NCBI RefSeq assembly: GCF_000007705.1
Contig: NC_005085.1
Coordinates: 3,295,752-3,359,751, forward strand
DNA length: 64,000 nucleotides
Direction: 5' to 3'
DNA from: Chromobacterium violaceum ATCC 12472
Lineage (GTDB): Bacteria; Pseudomonadota; Gammaproteobacteria; Burkholderiales; Chromobacteriaceae
The notes below the pieces were generated by a model. It was given only the letters and a program-made list of their open reading frames with translations, was not told the origin of the DNA and ran no database searches. Position 1 is the first letter of the stretch. Every line of letters begins with the position of its first letter. The translations under genes were made by a program, and so were the position numbers. Of the stretch, positions 27,257-38,861 are shown one piece after another.

Positions 27257-28948
27257 TTACTCGTTGGAACCGGACAGTTTGGCCTTCAGCAGGGCACCCA
27301 GGTTGGTGGTGCCGGCGGAAGCGCTGTCAACGGCCAGGCTCTTCAGAGCGGCGTTGTCTTCTTGAGCGTCCTTAGCCTTGATGGACAGGCTGATGTTGCG
27401 GGACTTGCGATCCACGGCAACGATCACGGCCTCGACGGCGTCGCCATCCTTCAGGACGGAACGAGCGTCTTCCACGCGGTCGCGGGACAGTTCGGAAGCG
27501 CGCAGGTAGCCTTCAACGTCGGCGTCCAGAGCGATAACCGCGCCCTTGGCGTCAACGGACTTGACGGTACCCTTCACCAGAGCGCCCTTGTCGTTCATGG
27601 CAACGAAGTTGTTGAACGGATCGCCTTCCAGCTGCTTGATGCCCAGGGAGATGCGCTCTTTTTCCACGTCGATGGACAGAACAACGGCTTCAACCTCGTC
27701 GCCCTTCTTGAACTTGCGCACGGCTTCTTCGCCGGCTTCGTTCCAGGACAGGTCGGACAGGTGAACCAGGCCGTCGATGCCGCCCGGCAGGCCAACGAAC
27801 ACGCCGAAGTCGGTGATGGACTTGATCGCGCCCTTCAGCTTGTCGCCCTTGTGGAAGTTGTCGGCAAACTCGTTCCACGGGTTAGCCAGGCACTGCTTCA
27901 TGCCCAGGGAGATGCGACGACGGTCTTCGTCGATTTCCAGGATCATGACTTCCACTTCGTCGCCAACCTGAACCACCTTGGACGGGTGTACGTTCTTGTT
28001 GGTCCAGTCCATTTCGGACACGTGCACCAGGCCTTCGATGCCTTGCTCGATTTCCACGAACGCGCCGTAGTCGGTCAGGTTGGTCACCTTGCCGAACAGG
28101 CGGGTGCCGGACGGGTAGCGGCGGGACAGGCCCACCCACGGATCTTCGCCCAGTTGCTTCAGGCCCAGGGATACGCGGTTCTTCTCTTGGTCGAACTTCA
28201 GTACCTTGGCTTCCACTTCGTCGCCCACGGCCAGAACTTCGGACGGGTGCTTCACGCGGCGCCATGCCAGGTCGGTGATGTGCAGCAGGCCATCGATGCC
28301 GCCCAGGTCAACGAACGCACCGTAGTCGGTAATGTTCTTGACGATACCCTTGATGACTGCGCCCTCTTTCAGGGTTTCCAGCAGCGCCTTGCGCTCTTCG
28401 CCCAGGGTTTCTTCCAGCACGGAGCGGCGGGAAACCACGACGTTGTTGCGCTTGCGATCCAGCTTGATAACCTTGAACTCGATCTGCTTGTTTTCGTACG
28501 GGGTGGTGTCTTTCACCGGGCGCACGTCGACCAGGGAACCCGGCAGGAAGGCGCGGATGCCGTTGACCATGACGGTCAGGCCGCCCTTCACCTTGCCGCT
28601 GATCATGCCGGACAGGATGGTGCCGGCTTCCAGCGCTTCTTCCAGCTCGACCCAAGCGGCCATGCGCTTGGCTTTTTCGCGGGACAGCTTGGTCTCGCCG
28701 AAGCCGTTTTCCAGCGCGTCGATGGCGACGGTCACGAAGTCGCCGATGGCGACTTCGACCACGCCTTGGTCATTCTTGAACTCTTCGGCCGGAATCAGGG
28801 ATTCGGACTTCAGGCCGGCGTTCACGGTAACAAAGTTGGAATCAACTGCCACGACTTCAGCAGTGATCACTTCGCCCACGCGCATGTCGTGCAGGGTGAG
28901 GCTTTCCTCGAACAGTTGAGCGAAGTTTTCCATGGAGAGGGTAGTCAT
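27257..28948 (-). CDS. rpsA: 30S ribosomal protein S1
   Basis: 563-residue protein with six S1 RNA-binding repeats, seen as repeated DYGAFV and HVSEMDW/HLSDLSW-type segments. It binds mRNA leaders on the 30S subunit. The ATG at 28946-28948 is used; the preceding codon TTG could also serve. The upstream hairpin at 29004-29033 lies between cmk and rpsA and may be a leader element. Confidence 0.97.
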   Translation of the reverse strand: MTTLSMENFAQLFEESLTLHDMRVGEVITAEVVAVDSNFVTVNAGLKSESLIPAEEFKNDQGVVEVAIGDFVTVAIDALENGFGETKLSREKAKRMAAWVELEEALEAGTILSGMISGKVKGGLTVMVNGIRAFLPGSLVDVRPVKDTTPYENKQIEFKVIKLDRKRNNVVVSRRSVLEETLGEERKALLETLKEGAVIKGIVKNITDYGAFVDLGGIDGLLHITDLAWRRVKHPSEVLAVGDEVEAKVLKFDQEKNRVSLGLKQLGEDPWVGLSRRYPSGTRLFGKVTNLTDYGAFVEIEQGIEGLVHVSEMDWTNKNVHPSKVVQVGDEVEVMILEIDEDRRRISLGMKQCLANPWNEFADNFHKGDKLKGAIKSITDFGVFVGLPGGIDGLVHLSDLSWNEAGEEAVRKFKKGDEVEAVVLSIDVEKERISLGIKQLEGDPFNNFVAMNDKGALVKGTVKSVDAKGAVIALDADVEGYLRASELSRDRVEDARSVLKDGDAVEAVIVAVDRKSRNISLSIKAKDAQEDNAALKSLAVDSASAGTTNLGALLKAKLSGSNE

Positions 28949-29003
28949 CAAGCGTACTCTCGGTTGCAGGCCTTGCGGCTTGCGGGGTTAGGGTTGAAAA
29001 CAG

Positions 29004-29033
29004 GGCCGTTTCCGCATTGCAGCAAAAACGGCC
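29004..29033 (-). promoter_or_regulatory. hairpin in the cmk-rpsA gap
   Basis: GGCCGTTT and AAACGGCC form an 8-bp stem with a 14-base loop, followed on the minus strand by CTGTTTTC. It could be a weak terminator after cmk or a structured rpsA leader. S1 is known to regulate its own translation in E. coli through leader hairpins. Confidence 0.45.
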
Positions 29034-29043
29034 GTACAAAAAA

Positions 29044-29712
29044 TCAATGGCCGGAAGCTTGTTTTTCCTCAAACCACTCGAGGACCTTGTCGACCGCCTG
29101 GTCTATGGTCAGCTCCGTGGTATCGAGCAAAAAGGCGTCCGGCTCCTGGCGCAGCGGCGCTACCGGCCGGGCGGCATCGCGCGCGTCCCGATCGATAATG
29201 TCCTGCATAATCTGTGCGAGGTTAGCAGATTCCCCCTTGCCGATCAACTGCTTATGACGGCGACTCGCCCTTTCTTCCGCGCTGGCGGTCAAAAAAATCT
29301 TCAAAGTCGCGTCCGGAAACACCACCGAACCCATGTCGCGGCCATCGGTCACCAGGCCCGGCGCTTCGCAAAAATCGCGCTGGCGCTGCAATAGCGCGGC
29401 GCGCACGGCCGGCAGCGCGCCCACCTTGGACGCGCCGATGCCGATTTCCTCGGCGCGGATATCCTGGCTGGCGTCGTTGCCTTCGAGCCACACCGCGCCG
29501 TCGGAGAACTCCACCGGCAAGGCGGCGGCGGCTCTGGCCAGCGCCGGCTCGTCGTCCCAGGCGATGCCGCGGCGGCGCGCGTGCAGCGCCAGCAGCCGGT
29601 ACAGCGAGCCCGAGTCGAGGTAATGGAAGGCGAGGCGCGCGGCGACCTGGGCCGCCACCGTGCCCTTGCCGGAAGCGGACGGGCCGTCGATGGTAATCAC
29701 CGGAACTGTCAT
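29044..29712 (-). CDS. cmk: cytidylate kinase
   Basis: 222-residue NMP kinase making CDP and dCDP. The P-loop is DGPSASGKGT near the N-terminus, followed by YLDSGSLYR. The LID region ASAEERASRRHKQL and the DRDARDAARPVAPL segment are typical. I chose the ATG at 29710-29712, which opens directly into PVITIDGPS; a start seven codons earlier is possible. Confidence 0.95.
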   Translation of the reverse strand: MTVPVITIDGPSASGKGTVAAQVAARLAFHYLDSGSLYRLLALHARRRGIAWDDEPALARAAAALPVEFSDGAVWLEGNDASQDIRAEEIGIGASKVGALPAVRAALLQRQRDFCEAPGLVTDGRDMGSVVFPDATLKIFLTASAEERASRRHKQLIGKGESANLAQIMQDIIDRDARDAARPVAPLRQEPDAFLLDTTELTIDQAVDKVLEWFEEKQASGH

Positions 29713-29922
29713 CGAAATCTGATCCTGTTGCATTCTGCCGAGACCCGGCCGGATCCGCCGCGCGTCGCGGGAAGAACGGGCCGGTCAAACCGGGCATTGT
29801 AACCGAAGCGGGCTTCGCCGAGTGGGCGGAATGCGCGCCGCATGATTGCCACCATCGCGCCATGGCGGTTACAGTGTCCGCTGCTTAGCATCCATCATCC
29901 GAACACAGAACGCGCCCGCCTC

Positions 29923-31212
29923 ATGGAACAACTGCATCTCAATCCCTGCACCCGCCTCGCCGGCTCCATCAAGCTGCCCGGCTCCAAGAGCATCTCCAAC
30001 CGCACGCTGCTGCTGGCCGCGTTGTCAGGCGGCAGCACGCTGGTGCGCGACCTGCTGGACTCCGACGACATCCGCCACATGCTGAGCGCGCTGAAGCTGC
30101 TGGGCGTGAAGATCGAGCAACAAGGAGACAGCCGGGACTTCCGCGTCCAGGGCTGCGGCGGCGTCTTCCCGGTGAAGAACGCCGAATTGTTTCTCGGCAA
30201 CGCCGGCACCGCCTTCCGGCCGCTGACCGCGGCGCTGGCGCTGATGGGCGGCAGTTACCAACTATCCGGCGTGCCGCGCATGCACGAGCGCCCGATCGGC
30301 GACCTGGTGGACGCGCTGAACGCCGCCGGCGCCCGCATCGAATACCTGGGCCAGCCCGGCTTCCCGCCGCTCGCCGTTTCCCCGGCGGACGTGCGCTGCG
30401 CCGCCCCCATCCAGGTGAAAGGCAATGTTTCCAGCCAGTTCCTCACCGCCCTCCTGATGGCGTTGCCGCTGACCGGCGGCCAGGCCGAGATCGAAGTGGT
30501 GGGCGAGCTGATCTCCAAACCCTATATCGAAATCACGCTGAACCTGATGGCCCGCTTCGGCGTGCGCGTCGAACGCGACGGCTGGCAGCGCTTCGTCATT
30601 CCCGGCGGCCAGCACTACATCTCGCCGGGCGAAGTCTACGTCGAAGGCGACGCCTCCAGCGCGTCCTATTTCCTGGCGGCCGGCGCGCTGGCCGGCGGAC
30701 CGGTGCGGGTGGAGGGCGTCGGCGAGGCCAGCATCCAGGGCGACGTGCGTTTCGCGGAAGCGCTGGAGCGGATGGGCGCATCGGTGCGCCTCGGCGACAA
30801 CTGGATCGAGGCCCGCGCCGAAGGCAGGCTCAAGGCGATCGATCTGGACTGCAACCACATCCCGGACGCGGCGATGACGCTGGCGGTGGCCGCGCTGGCC
30901 GCCGACGGCACCACCACGCTGCGCAACATCGCCAGCTGGCGGGTGAAGGAAACCGACCGCCTGTCGGCGATGGCGGCCGAGCTGCGCAAGGTGGGCGCGA
31001 CGGTGGAAGAAGGGCCGGACTACATCCGCGTCACCCCGCCGGCCGCGCTGACGCCGAACGCCGAGATCGACACCTACGACGACCACCGGATGGCGATGTG
31101 CTTCTCGCTGGTTTCGCTGCTGGGCGCGCCGGTCGTCATCAACGACCCGGGCTGCGTGGCCAAGACCTTCCCGGGCTACTTCCAGGCGCTGGCCGCGCTG
31201 CAGGCGCAATAA
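29923..31212 (+). CDS. aroA: 3-phosphoshikimate 1-carboxyvinyltransferase (EPSP synthase)
   Basis: 429-residue class I EPSP synthase of the shikimate pathway. Seen are the N-terminal [15 protein letters not shown], the PEP-binding [11 protein letters not shown] and the C-terminal [11 protein letters not shown]. The start ATG at 29923 gives the family length; the open frame extends 27 codons further upstream without support. It is divergent from cmk. Confidence 0.96.
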   Translation: MEQLHLNPCTRLAGSIKLPGSKSISNRTLLLAALSGGSTLVRDLLDSDDIRHMLSALKLLGVKIEQQGDSRDFRVQGCGGVFPVKNAELFLGNAGTAFRPLTAALALMGGSYQLSGVPRMHERPIGDLVDALNAAGARIEYLGQPGFPPLAVSPADVRCAAPIQVKGNVSSQFLTALLMALPLTGGQAEIEVVGELISKPYIEITLNLMARFGVRVERDGWQRFVIPGGQHYISPGEVYVEGDASSASYFLAAGALAGGPVRVEGVGEASIQGDVRFAEALERMGASVRLGDNWIEARAEGRLKAIDLDCNHIPDAAMTLAVAALAADGTTTLRNIASWRVKETDRLSAMAAELRKVGATVEEGPDYIRVTPPAALTPNAEIDTYDDHRMAMCFSLVSLLGAPVVINDPGCVAKTFPGYFQALAALQAQ

Positions 31213-31276
31213 TCGCAATATATTGATGATTTAATCGATAGACTCCACAATATATGCATCACAAAGGAGTCTAACG

Positions 31277-31726
31277 ATGAGCGATCTGTTCCGGATGCGC
31301 CGCGATTTCATGCGGCGCTTCGACCTCCCCTCCCCCTCCCGCCCCGAATTCCAGCCCGAACAGCTGGCGATGTGGCAGACCATGCTGGACGAGGAAGTGG
31401 CCGAACTTCAGCAGGCCCTGGCCGAGTACCGCGCGCTGCCGGCGCAATCCCCCGAACAGCAGCGTCACAGCCGGGCCGAGCTGACCGCCGAGGCGGTGGA
31501 CGTGCTCAACGTGGTGTGCGGCCTCTTGCTGTCGCAGGGTCTGCCGCTGGAAGCGATGTGCGAGGCGATACACGACGCCAATCTGCGCAAATGCGTCGAT
31601 GGCAAGGTGGTGCGCCGCGCCGACGGCAAGGTGTTGAAGCCGGAAGGCTGGCGGCCGGCGGACAAGGCAGGCGTCATCCGCGACGCCGAGGCGCGCGGCA
31701 TTTCCCCTCCCATTGAAATGGATTAA
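31277..31726 (+). CDS. MazG-like (HisE-type fold) nucleotide pyrophosphohydrolase
   Basis: 149-residue all-helical NTP-PPase-type protein. Metal-binding acidic residues are in the EEVAELQQAL (ExxE) helix and in EAVDVLNVV (ExxD), with the NLRKCVDGKVVRRADGKVLKPEGWRPAD-type tail (a KV.KP.GW motif) found in phosphoribosyl-ATP diphosphatase-like proteins. It probably hydrolyses a non-canonical nucleotide; the substrate is unknown. AAAGGAG lies seven bases before the ATG. Confidence 0.78.
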   Translation: MSDLFRMRRDFMRRFDLPSPSRPEFQPEQLAMWQTMLDEEVAELQQALAEYRALPAQSPEQQRHSRAELTAEAVDVLNVVCGLLLSQGLPLEAMCEAIHDANLRKCVDGKVVRRADGKVLKPEGWRPADKAGVIRDAEARGISPPIEMD

Positions 31727-31789
31727 GACCTGCTTAAGCTTGAGCGGCTAAGCTTGCAGCATGTTCCAACCAAAACAACAGGAGCCGAC

Positions 31790-32335
31790 ATGTTGCGCAA
31801 CACCTCTCACAGTTACGGCGGAATCGCCCGCGCCCTGCACTGGCTGTGCGCGCTGGCGGTGATCGCCGCGCTGGTCTTCATCGAACTGAAAGGCAATTTC
31901 CCCAAGGGCGACCCGCTCCGCAGCGGCCTGGGCTACGCCCATGTCCAGGCCGGGCTGATCGTCCTGCTGCTGGTGCTGCCGCGGCTGGCCTGGCGGCTGG
32001 GCAATCCCCCGCCCGCCATCGAGCCCGCGCCCAGCCCGGCCATGAATCTGCTGGCCCACGCCGGCCACTGGGCGCTGTACGCGCTGATGCTGGCCCTGCC
32101 GATCCTGGGCATCGCCTTCATCCAGGCCAATGGCCGCGAAGTCGCCCTGTTCGGCCTGGCGCTCCCCGCCTTCATGCCCAACGATCCGCCGCTGGGCAAG
32201 GAGCTGAAGGAGATCCACGAATTGCTGGGCAATGTGCTGCTGTGGCTGAGCATACTGCACGCCGCCGCCGCGGTATGGCATCACCGTTTCCTCAAGGATG
32301 ACACGCTGACCCGGCTGACCGGCCCGATGCGCTGA
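31790..32335 (+). CDS. cytochrome b561 family membrane protein
   Basis: 181-residue protein with four hydrophobic helices and haem-ligand type His residues in RALHWL, YAHVQAG, AHAGHWALY and ILHAAAAVWHH. Such di-haem proteins pass electrons from quinol to periplasmic partners or guard against superoxide (CybB). The start was set at 31790 by the AGGAG seven bases upstream. Confidence 0.87.
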   Translation: MLRNTSHSYGGIARALHWLCALAVIAALVFIELKGNFPKGDPLRSGLGYAHVQAGLIVLLLVLPRLAWRLGNPPPAIEPAPSPAMNLLAHAGHWALYALMLALPILGIAFIQANGREVALFGLALPAFMPNDPPLGKELKEIHELLGNVLLWLSILHAAAAVWHHRFLKDDTLTRLTGPMR

Positions 32336-32336
32336 T

Positions 32337-33323
32337 TCAGTTCCTGGTCCGGCTGGAGCCGCGCGCCACCAGCCGGCCGGCCAACACCACCTTGCGCAGC
32401 GGCCGCTCCGGCTGCTGCAGCCGCTCCAGCAGCATTTCCATCGCCGCGCGGCCGATCTCGTCGACCGGCTGCTCGATCACCGTCATGCCCGGATCCGCCA
32501 GTTCGGTCCAGCTATCGTTGTCGAAGCCCGCCAGCGCCAGTTCGCCCGGCACGGCGATGCCGGCCGCCCGCACCGCCTTCACCGCGCCCAGCAGCAATAG
32601 GCCGTTGCTGGCGATCAGCGCCTCAGGCGCGCCCGCCTCCCGCAACCAGCCCGCCACCGCCGCCTGCGCCGCCTCGGCGCTGGGCGCGACGAAGCGCGCC
32701 GCAGCCGCCAGGCCCGCCCTTTCCATCGCCTCCTGGAAGCCCGCGTGCCGCTCGGCCCCGGTGCTGCTGGTATTGCCGAACAGGCCGCCGATGCGCCGGT
32801 AGCCGCGCCCGATCAGGTGATCGACCAGTTCGGCCGCCGCTGTGCGGTTGTCCAGCAGCACCGCGTCGCAGCGGGCGGAAGGTCCGGCGCGGTCTATCAT
32901 CACCACAGGGAAGCCCAGACCGGCGACGTCCAGCGAATCGGCGGTGGCGCGCGTGGCGGCGAAGATCACCCCGCTCACCCGCTCCTCCTGCATCAGCCGA
33001 AGGTACATCGCCTCCTTGTCCGGGTTCTCGTCGGTATTGCACAGGATCACGCGCATGCCCGACCGGTAGGCGACGTCCTCCACCGCCCGGCTCACCGAAG
33101 TGAAAAACGGATTGCGGATGTCTGACACGATCAGGCCTATGGTATGCGTGTGCTGAGAGCGCAGCCGCCGCGCCGACAGGTTGGGCCGGTAGCCGCTCTG
33201 GGCGACGGCGGCTTCCACCTTGGCGCGCAGCGCGGCGCTGACCGGGCCGTTGCCCAGCACGCGCGACACGGTGGCCACCGATACGCCGGCCAACAACGCG
33301 ACATCCTTGATGCTGGTAGTCAT
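32337..33323 (-). CDS. fruR: LacI-family fructose repressor FruR
   Basis: 328-residue repressor. The helix-turn-helix IKDVALLAGVSVATVSRVL is followed by the hinge and a periplasmic-binding-protein-like sensor domain (HTIGLIVSDIRNPFFTS). It is divergent from fruBKA with two matching operators in between, one directly in front of its own start. Fructose-1-phosphate is the expected inducer, from the fru context. I chose the ATG at 33321-33323. Confidence 0.88.
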   Translation of the reverse strand: MTTSIKDVALLAGVSVATVSRVLGNGPVSAALRAKVEAAVAQSGYRPNLSARRLRSQHTHTIGLIVSDIRNPFFTSVSRAVEDVAYRSGMRVILCNTDENPDKEAMYLRLMQEERVSGVIFAATRATADSLDVAGLGFPVVMIDRAGPSARCDAVLLDNRTAAAELVDHLIGRGYRRIGGLFGNTSSTGAERHAGFQEAMERAGLAAAARFVAPSAEAAQAAVAGWLREAGAPEALIASNGLLLLGAVKAVRAAGIAVPGELALAGFDNDSWTELADPGMTVIEQPVDEIGRAAMEMLLERLQQPERPLRKVVLAGRLVARGSSRTRN

Positions 33324-33329
33324 GACTGA

Positions 33330-33344
33330 GAAATCGTTTTCAAT
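33330..33344 (-). promoter_or_regulatory. FruR operator 1 (fruR side)
   Basis: GAAATCGTTTTCAAT shares the 13-base core AATCGTTTTCAAT with the second site 133 bases away and has the central CG dyad of LacI-family operators. It starts six bases in front of the fruR start codon, suggesting autoregulation. Confidence 0.65.
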
Positions 33345-33448
33345 TGAAGAAAGCGATGCTGCACCAGCGCGCGCCGCGCTGGCAAGCGCAAAATCGCCAC
33401 AGTTTTCCGAATTGCGCGACAAGTTTGATTTTAACCAGTTCTGTCCGA

Positions 33449-33477
33449 TTGACAGCAAAAATGTAATCGTTTTCAAT
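33449..33477 (+). promoter_or_regulatory. fruBKA promoter overlapped by FruR operator 2
   Basis: TTGACA (33449-33454) is a perfect -35, followed after 17 bases by TTCAAT (33472-33477). The operator core AATCGTTTTCAAT (33465-33477) covers the -10, so bound FruR would block RNA polymerase. Confidence 0.7.
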
Positions 33478-33511
33478 GCCAGCCATATCGAGTCCAAGAA
33501 CGAGGTACGCC

Positions 33512-36013
33512 GTGTCCGACGCCCTGCTCACTCCGCAACTGATACGCCTGGGCTGCCAGCCCGCCGGCAAAGAGGCCGCCATCCGCGAGGCCGGCCGCAT
33601 GCTGGCCGACGCCGGCTGCATCGCGCCCGATTACATAGACAGCCTGCTGCGCCGGGAGGCGGTAGCCAACACCTACCTGGGCAACGGCATCGCCATTCCC
33701 CACGGCATGGTGGAAGACCGCGCGATGGTGCTGCGCACCGGCGTCGCCATCCTGCAGATTCCAGCCGGACTGGAATGGAACCCCGGCCAGCGCACCCACC
33801 TGCTGTGCGCGATCGCCGCGCGTTCCGACGACCACCTGGTGCTGCTGCGCCAGCTGACGCGGCTGCTGCAAGACGAGGCCAGGCTGCTGCCGCTGTTTTC
33901 CACCCGGGACAGCGCCGACCTGATCGCCGCGCTGGAACAACCGGCGGAAACCCCGCAAGCGGACGTCGAGGCGCAAGACCTGGACGTGCGGGACGAATGG
34001 CGGCTCGACTACCCCAACGGCTTGCACGCCCGCCCCGCCGCGCTGTGGGTGGAGGCAGCGCGGCGCAGTCCGGCCCAATTGCAGGTGCGCCACGGCGGCC
34101 GCGCCGCCGACGCCAAGAACCTGATCTCGCTGCTGCAGCTGGGCCTGCGCCAGGGCGACCTGGTCGCCGTATCCGCCCGCGGCCCGCAGGCCGAGGAAGG
34201 CGTGCGCCAGTTGCTGAAGGCGATGCGCGAAGCCAGCCTGGCGGAGCAGACCGCGGCGGCCATCGCCGCTCAGCGCGCCGCCGGCGCGCGCAAAACCGCC
34301 GGCTGGCAGCCGGCCGGATCTTTGATTTCCCTGCCCGGCATCGCCGCCAGTCCGGGCCTCGCCATCGGCACCGTGCGCGTCCTGGCCGGAGAGCGGCTGC
34401 AAGTGCCCGACCGGCCCGTCAGCCTGGCCGATGGCGGCGACCGCCTGCACGAAGCGCTGGCCGCCACCCGCCAACAGCTGGCCGAACTGGCCGATTCCAC
34501 CCAGGCGACCCTGGGCGCCGGCGAAGCCGGCATCTTCCGTGCCCAGGCGGAACTGCTGAACGACACCGACCTGATCACGCTAAGCTGCCAGCTGATGGTG
34601 GCCGGCCACGGCGTGGAGTGGTCATGGCATCAGGCGGTGGAGCGCCTGGCGGAAAAAATCTCCGCCTTGGGCAACCCGCTGCTGGCGGCGCGCGCCGCCG
34701 ACCTGCGCGACGTCGGCCGTCGGGTGCTGTTCCACCTGGACCCGGCGCTGCAGGGCAGCGCGCCGGCCGAATTCGGCCCCGACACCCTGCTGCTGGCCGC
34801 CGATCTCTCGCCGTCCGACACCGCCAGCCTGGACCTTTCCCGCGTCAAGGGGTTGGCCACCGCTCAAGGCGGCCCCACCGCCCACACCGCCATCCTGGCC
34901 CGGACGCTGGGCCTGCCGGCGCTGGTGGCCGCCGGCGCGGCGTTGCTGGACGTGGCCGACGGCAGCCCCGCCATCCTGGACGGCGACGCCGGCCGGCTGT
35001 ACCTGAATCCGGGCGACGCCGACCTCGCCTCCGCCCGCGCCTGGCAGCAGCGCCAGCTGGAAGACCAGCAAAAACAACAGGCGGAACGGCAGCAGCCCGG
35101 ACAGACCGCCGACGGCAAACGCATCGAAATCGCCGCCAACATCAACCGCCCCGACCAGGCCGCCGCCGCGCTGGACGCCGGCGCCGAGGGCGTGGGCCTG
35201 ATGCGCACCGAGTTCCTGTTCCTGGAACGCGAGGCCGCGCCGGACGAAGAAGAGCAGCTGCGCACCTATCTGGCCATGCAGCAGGCGCTGCAAGGCCGGC
35301 CGCTGATCGTCCGCGCGCTGGACATCGGCGGCGACAAGCAGGTGCCCTATCTGAACCTGCCGCATGAGGACAATCCCTTCCTCGGCATGCGCGGCGCGCG
35401 GCTGCTGCTGTCCCGCCGCGAGCTGCTGGAGCCGCAGCTGCGCGCGCTGTACCGCGCCGCCAAGGCCGGCAAGCCGCTATCCATCATGTTCCCGATGATC
35501 AGCTCGCTGAAGGAGATCACCCGCCTCAAGGGCCTGTGCGAGGGCGTGCGCAAGGAACTGGACGCGCCGCAGGTGCCGATCGGCATCATGGTGGAGGTGC
35601 CGGCCGCCGCGCTGCTGGCCGACCAGTTCGCCCCCTATGTCGACTTCTTCTCCATCGGCACCAACGACCTGACCCAGTACGCGCTGGCGATGGACCGCCA
35701 GCACCCCGAGCTGGCCGCCGAGGCCGACAGCCTCCACCCCGCCGTGCTGCGGCTGATCCGCCAGACCGTGCAAGGCGCGGCGGCGCACCGCCGTTGGGTG
35801 GGCGTGTGCGGCGGCATCGCCGGCGATCCGCAGGGCGCGGCGGTGCTGGCCGGCCTGGGCGTGGACGAGCTGTCGATGAGCCCGCACGACATCGCCGCGG
35901 TGAAGGCGATGCTGCGCCGCCACAGCCACGCCAGGCTGCGCGAGCTGGCGGAGCAGGCGCTCGCCTGCGACAGCGCCGAGGAAGTGCGGCAATTGCTGGA
36001 GGCGCTGGCATGA
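33512..36013 (+). CDS. fruB: fructose PTS multiphosphoryl transfer protein FruB (EIIA-HPr-EI)
   Basis: 833-residue fusion carrying the whole soluble phosphate relay for fructose uptake. The EIIA domain is at about 1-145 with His64 in NGIAIPHG. HPr is at about 160-250 with His172 in NGLHARPA. Enzyme I is at about 270-830 with His458 in GGPTAHTAIL, then LMRTEFLFL, SIGTNDLTQYALA and GVCGGIAGD. The start is GTG at 33512, chosen from the GAGG six to seven bases upstream and because it begins the EIIA domain. It overlaps fruK by ATGA. Confidence 0.94.
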   Translation: MSDALLTPQLIRLGCQPAGKEAAIREAGRMLADAGCIAPDYIDSLLRREAVANTYLGNGIAIPHGMVEDRAMVLRTGVAILQIPAGLEWNPGQRTHLLCAIAARSDDHLVLLRQLTRLLQDEARLLPLFSTRDSADLIAALEQPAETPQADVEAQDLDVRDEWRLDYPNGLHARPAALWVEAARRSPAQLQVRHGGRAADAKNLISLLQLGLRQGDLVAVSARGPQAEEGVRQLLKAMREASLAEQTAAAIAAQRAAGARKTAGWQPAGSLISLPGIAASPGLAIGTVRVLAGERLQVPDRPVSLADGGDRLHEALAATRQQLAELADSTQATLGAGEAGIFRAQAELLNDTDLITLSCQLMVAGHGVEWSWHQAVERLAEKISALGNPLLAARAADLRDVGRRVLFHLDPALQGSAPAEFGPDTLLLAADLSPSDTASLDLSRVKGLATAQGGPTAHTAILARTLGLPALVAAGAALLDVADGSPAILDGDAGRLYLNPGDADLASARAWQQRQLEDQQKQQAERQQPGQTADGKRIEIAANINRPDQAAAALDAGAEGVGLMRTEFLFLEREAAPDEEEQLRTYLAMQQALQGRPLIVRALDIGGDKQVPYLNLPHEDNPFLGMRGARLLLSRRELLEPQLRALYRAAKAGKPLSIMFPMISSLKEITRLKGLCEGVRKELDAPQVPIGIMVEVPAAALLADQFAPYVDFFSIGTNDLTQYALAMDRQHPELAAEADSLHPAVLRLIRQTVQGAAAHRRWVGVCGGIAGDPQGAAVLAGLGVDELSMSPHDIAAVKAMLRRHSHARLRELAEQALACDSAEEVRQLLEALA

Positions 36014-36966
36014 GCGGCGCGATACACACCGTCACCCCCAATCCGGCGCTCGACCAGACCGTGACCCTGGACGCCTTGCGGACCGGCGCCGTCAACCTGG
36101 CGCGCGCCGCCCACGTCAACGCTGGCGGCAAGGGCGTCAACGTCGCCTCCTGCCTGGCCGACTGGGGCCTGCCGGTCCACGCCCACGGCCTGCTGGGCCG
36201 CGACAACAGCGGCCCCTTCGAGCAGCTGTTCGCCGCCAAGCGCATAGACGACCGCATGCTGCGGGTGGCCGGCGCCTGCCGCGTCAACATCAAGCTGGCC
36301 GATCTCGAAACCGGCGACACCACCGACATCAACCTGCCCGGCCCGGAAACCGGCGAGGCCGAGCTGCAGGCGCTGGCCTCCGGCCTCGCCCATCTCGGCG
36401 CCGGCGACCTGGCGGTGCTGGCCGGCAGCCTGCCGCCCGGCCTGCCGCGCGACGCGCTGGCCCGGCTGTGCGCGCAGCTGAAGCGGCAAGGCGCCTGGGT
36501 GCTGGTGGACAGCAGCGGCTCGCCGCTGGCGGCCGCGCTGGCCAATCCGCCGGAGGCGCTGCCCGACTGCGTGAAACCCAATCGCGATGAGCTGGCGCAA
36601 TGGGCAGGCCGCCCGCTGCCCGGCCTGGACGACGTGGTCCGCTGCGCGCGCGGCTTGCAGCGGATGGGCGTCGGCCGGGTGGTGGTGTCGCTGGGCGAAC
36701 TGGGCGCGCTGCTGGTGGACGCCGACGCGGCGCTGCTGGCCAGCCTGCCGCCGCAGCGGCCGCTGAGCACCGTCGGCGCCGGCGACGCGCTGGTGGCCGG
36801 CCTGGCCGCCGCCAGAAGCCAGGGGCTGAACGCCGCGGACAGCCTGACGCTGGCGGTGGCCTTCGCCGCCGCCAAGCTGCAACGCGTCGGCCCGCACCTG
36901 CCGCCGGAACAACAGATACGAGAGCAGGCCGCCGCCGTCAGCCTGCAAACCCTGGCCGCGGCCTGA
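36010..36966 (+). CDS. fruK: 1-phosphofructokinase
   Basis: 318-residue PfkB-family kinase converting fructose-1-phosphate, the product of PTS uptake, into fructose-1,6-bisphosphate. Seen are TVTPNPALDQTV at the N-terminus, NAGGKGVNVASCLADWG and the catalytic STVGAGDALVAGL. The ATG overlaps the fruB stop. Confidence 0.95.
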   Translation: MSGAIHTVTPNPALDQTVTLDALRTGAVNLARAAHVNAGGKGVNVASCLADWGLPVHAHGLLGRDNSGPFEQLFAAKRIDDRMLRVAGACRVNIKLADLETGDTTDINLPGPETGEAELQALASGLAHLGAGDLAVLAGSLPPGLPRDALARLCAQLKRQGAWVLVDSSGSPLAAALANPPEALPDCVKPNRDELAQWAGRPLPGLDDVVRCARGLQRMGVGRVVVSLGELGALLVDADAALLASLPPQRPLSTVGAGDALVAGLAAARSQGLNAADSLTLAVAFAAAKLQRVGPHLPPEQQIREQAAAVSLQTLAAA

Positions 36967-36996
36967 GCCGCGTCCGCCCAGAAACAGGGGAAACAC

Positions 36997-38661
<1,665 letters not shown>

Positions 38662-38690
38662 TCTCGCCCGCTTGCGCGCGGCATCCTCCC

Positions 38691-38724
38691 AGGCCCGGCT
38701 CAGCCGGGCCTGTCCCTTTCTTTC
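38691..38724 (+). terminator. terminator of the fruBKA operon
   Basis: AGGCCCGGC-TCA-GCCGGGCCT forms a perfect 9-bp stem followed by a pyrimidine-rich CCCTTTCTTT stretch. Confidence 0.75.
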
Positions 38725-38778
38725 CCGCGGCCTCGCCAGCTTATTGCGGTCCAGCCATCCCTCCCGCATAAAAATTAA

Positions 38779-38801
38779 CAATTTTTACAATTTGTTATAA
38801 T
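38779..38801 (+). promoter_or_regulatory. promoter region of the SpdH-like gene
   Basis: A consensus -10 TATAAT at 38796-38801 lies 60 bases before the gene. TTAACA upstream gives a short 15-base spacing. The AT-rich AACAATTT/AATTTGTT arms overlapping it form a near-palindrome that could be an operator. Confidence 0.5.
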
Positions 38802-38861
38802 GGAACGCCAGACAGCACGCAGAGGCTGCTGGTTTATTCCAATGACAACACAGGAAAAGCC

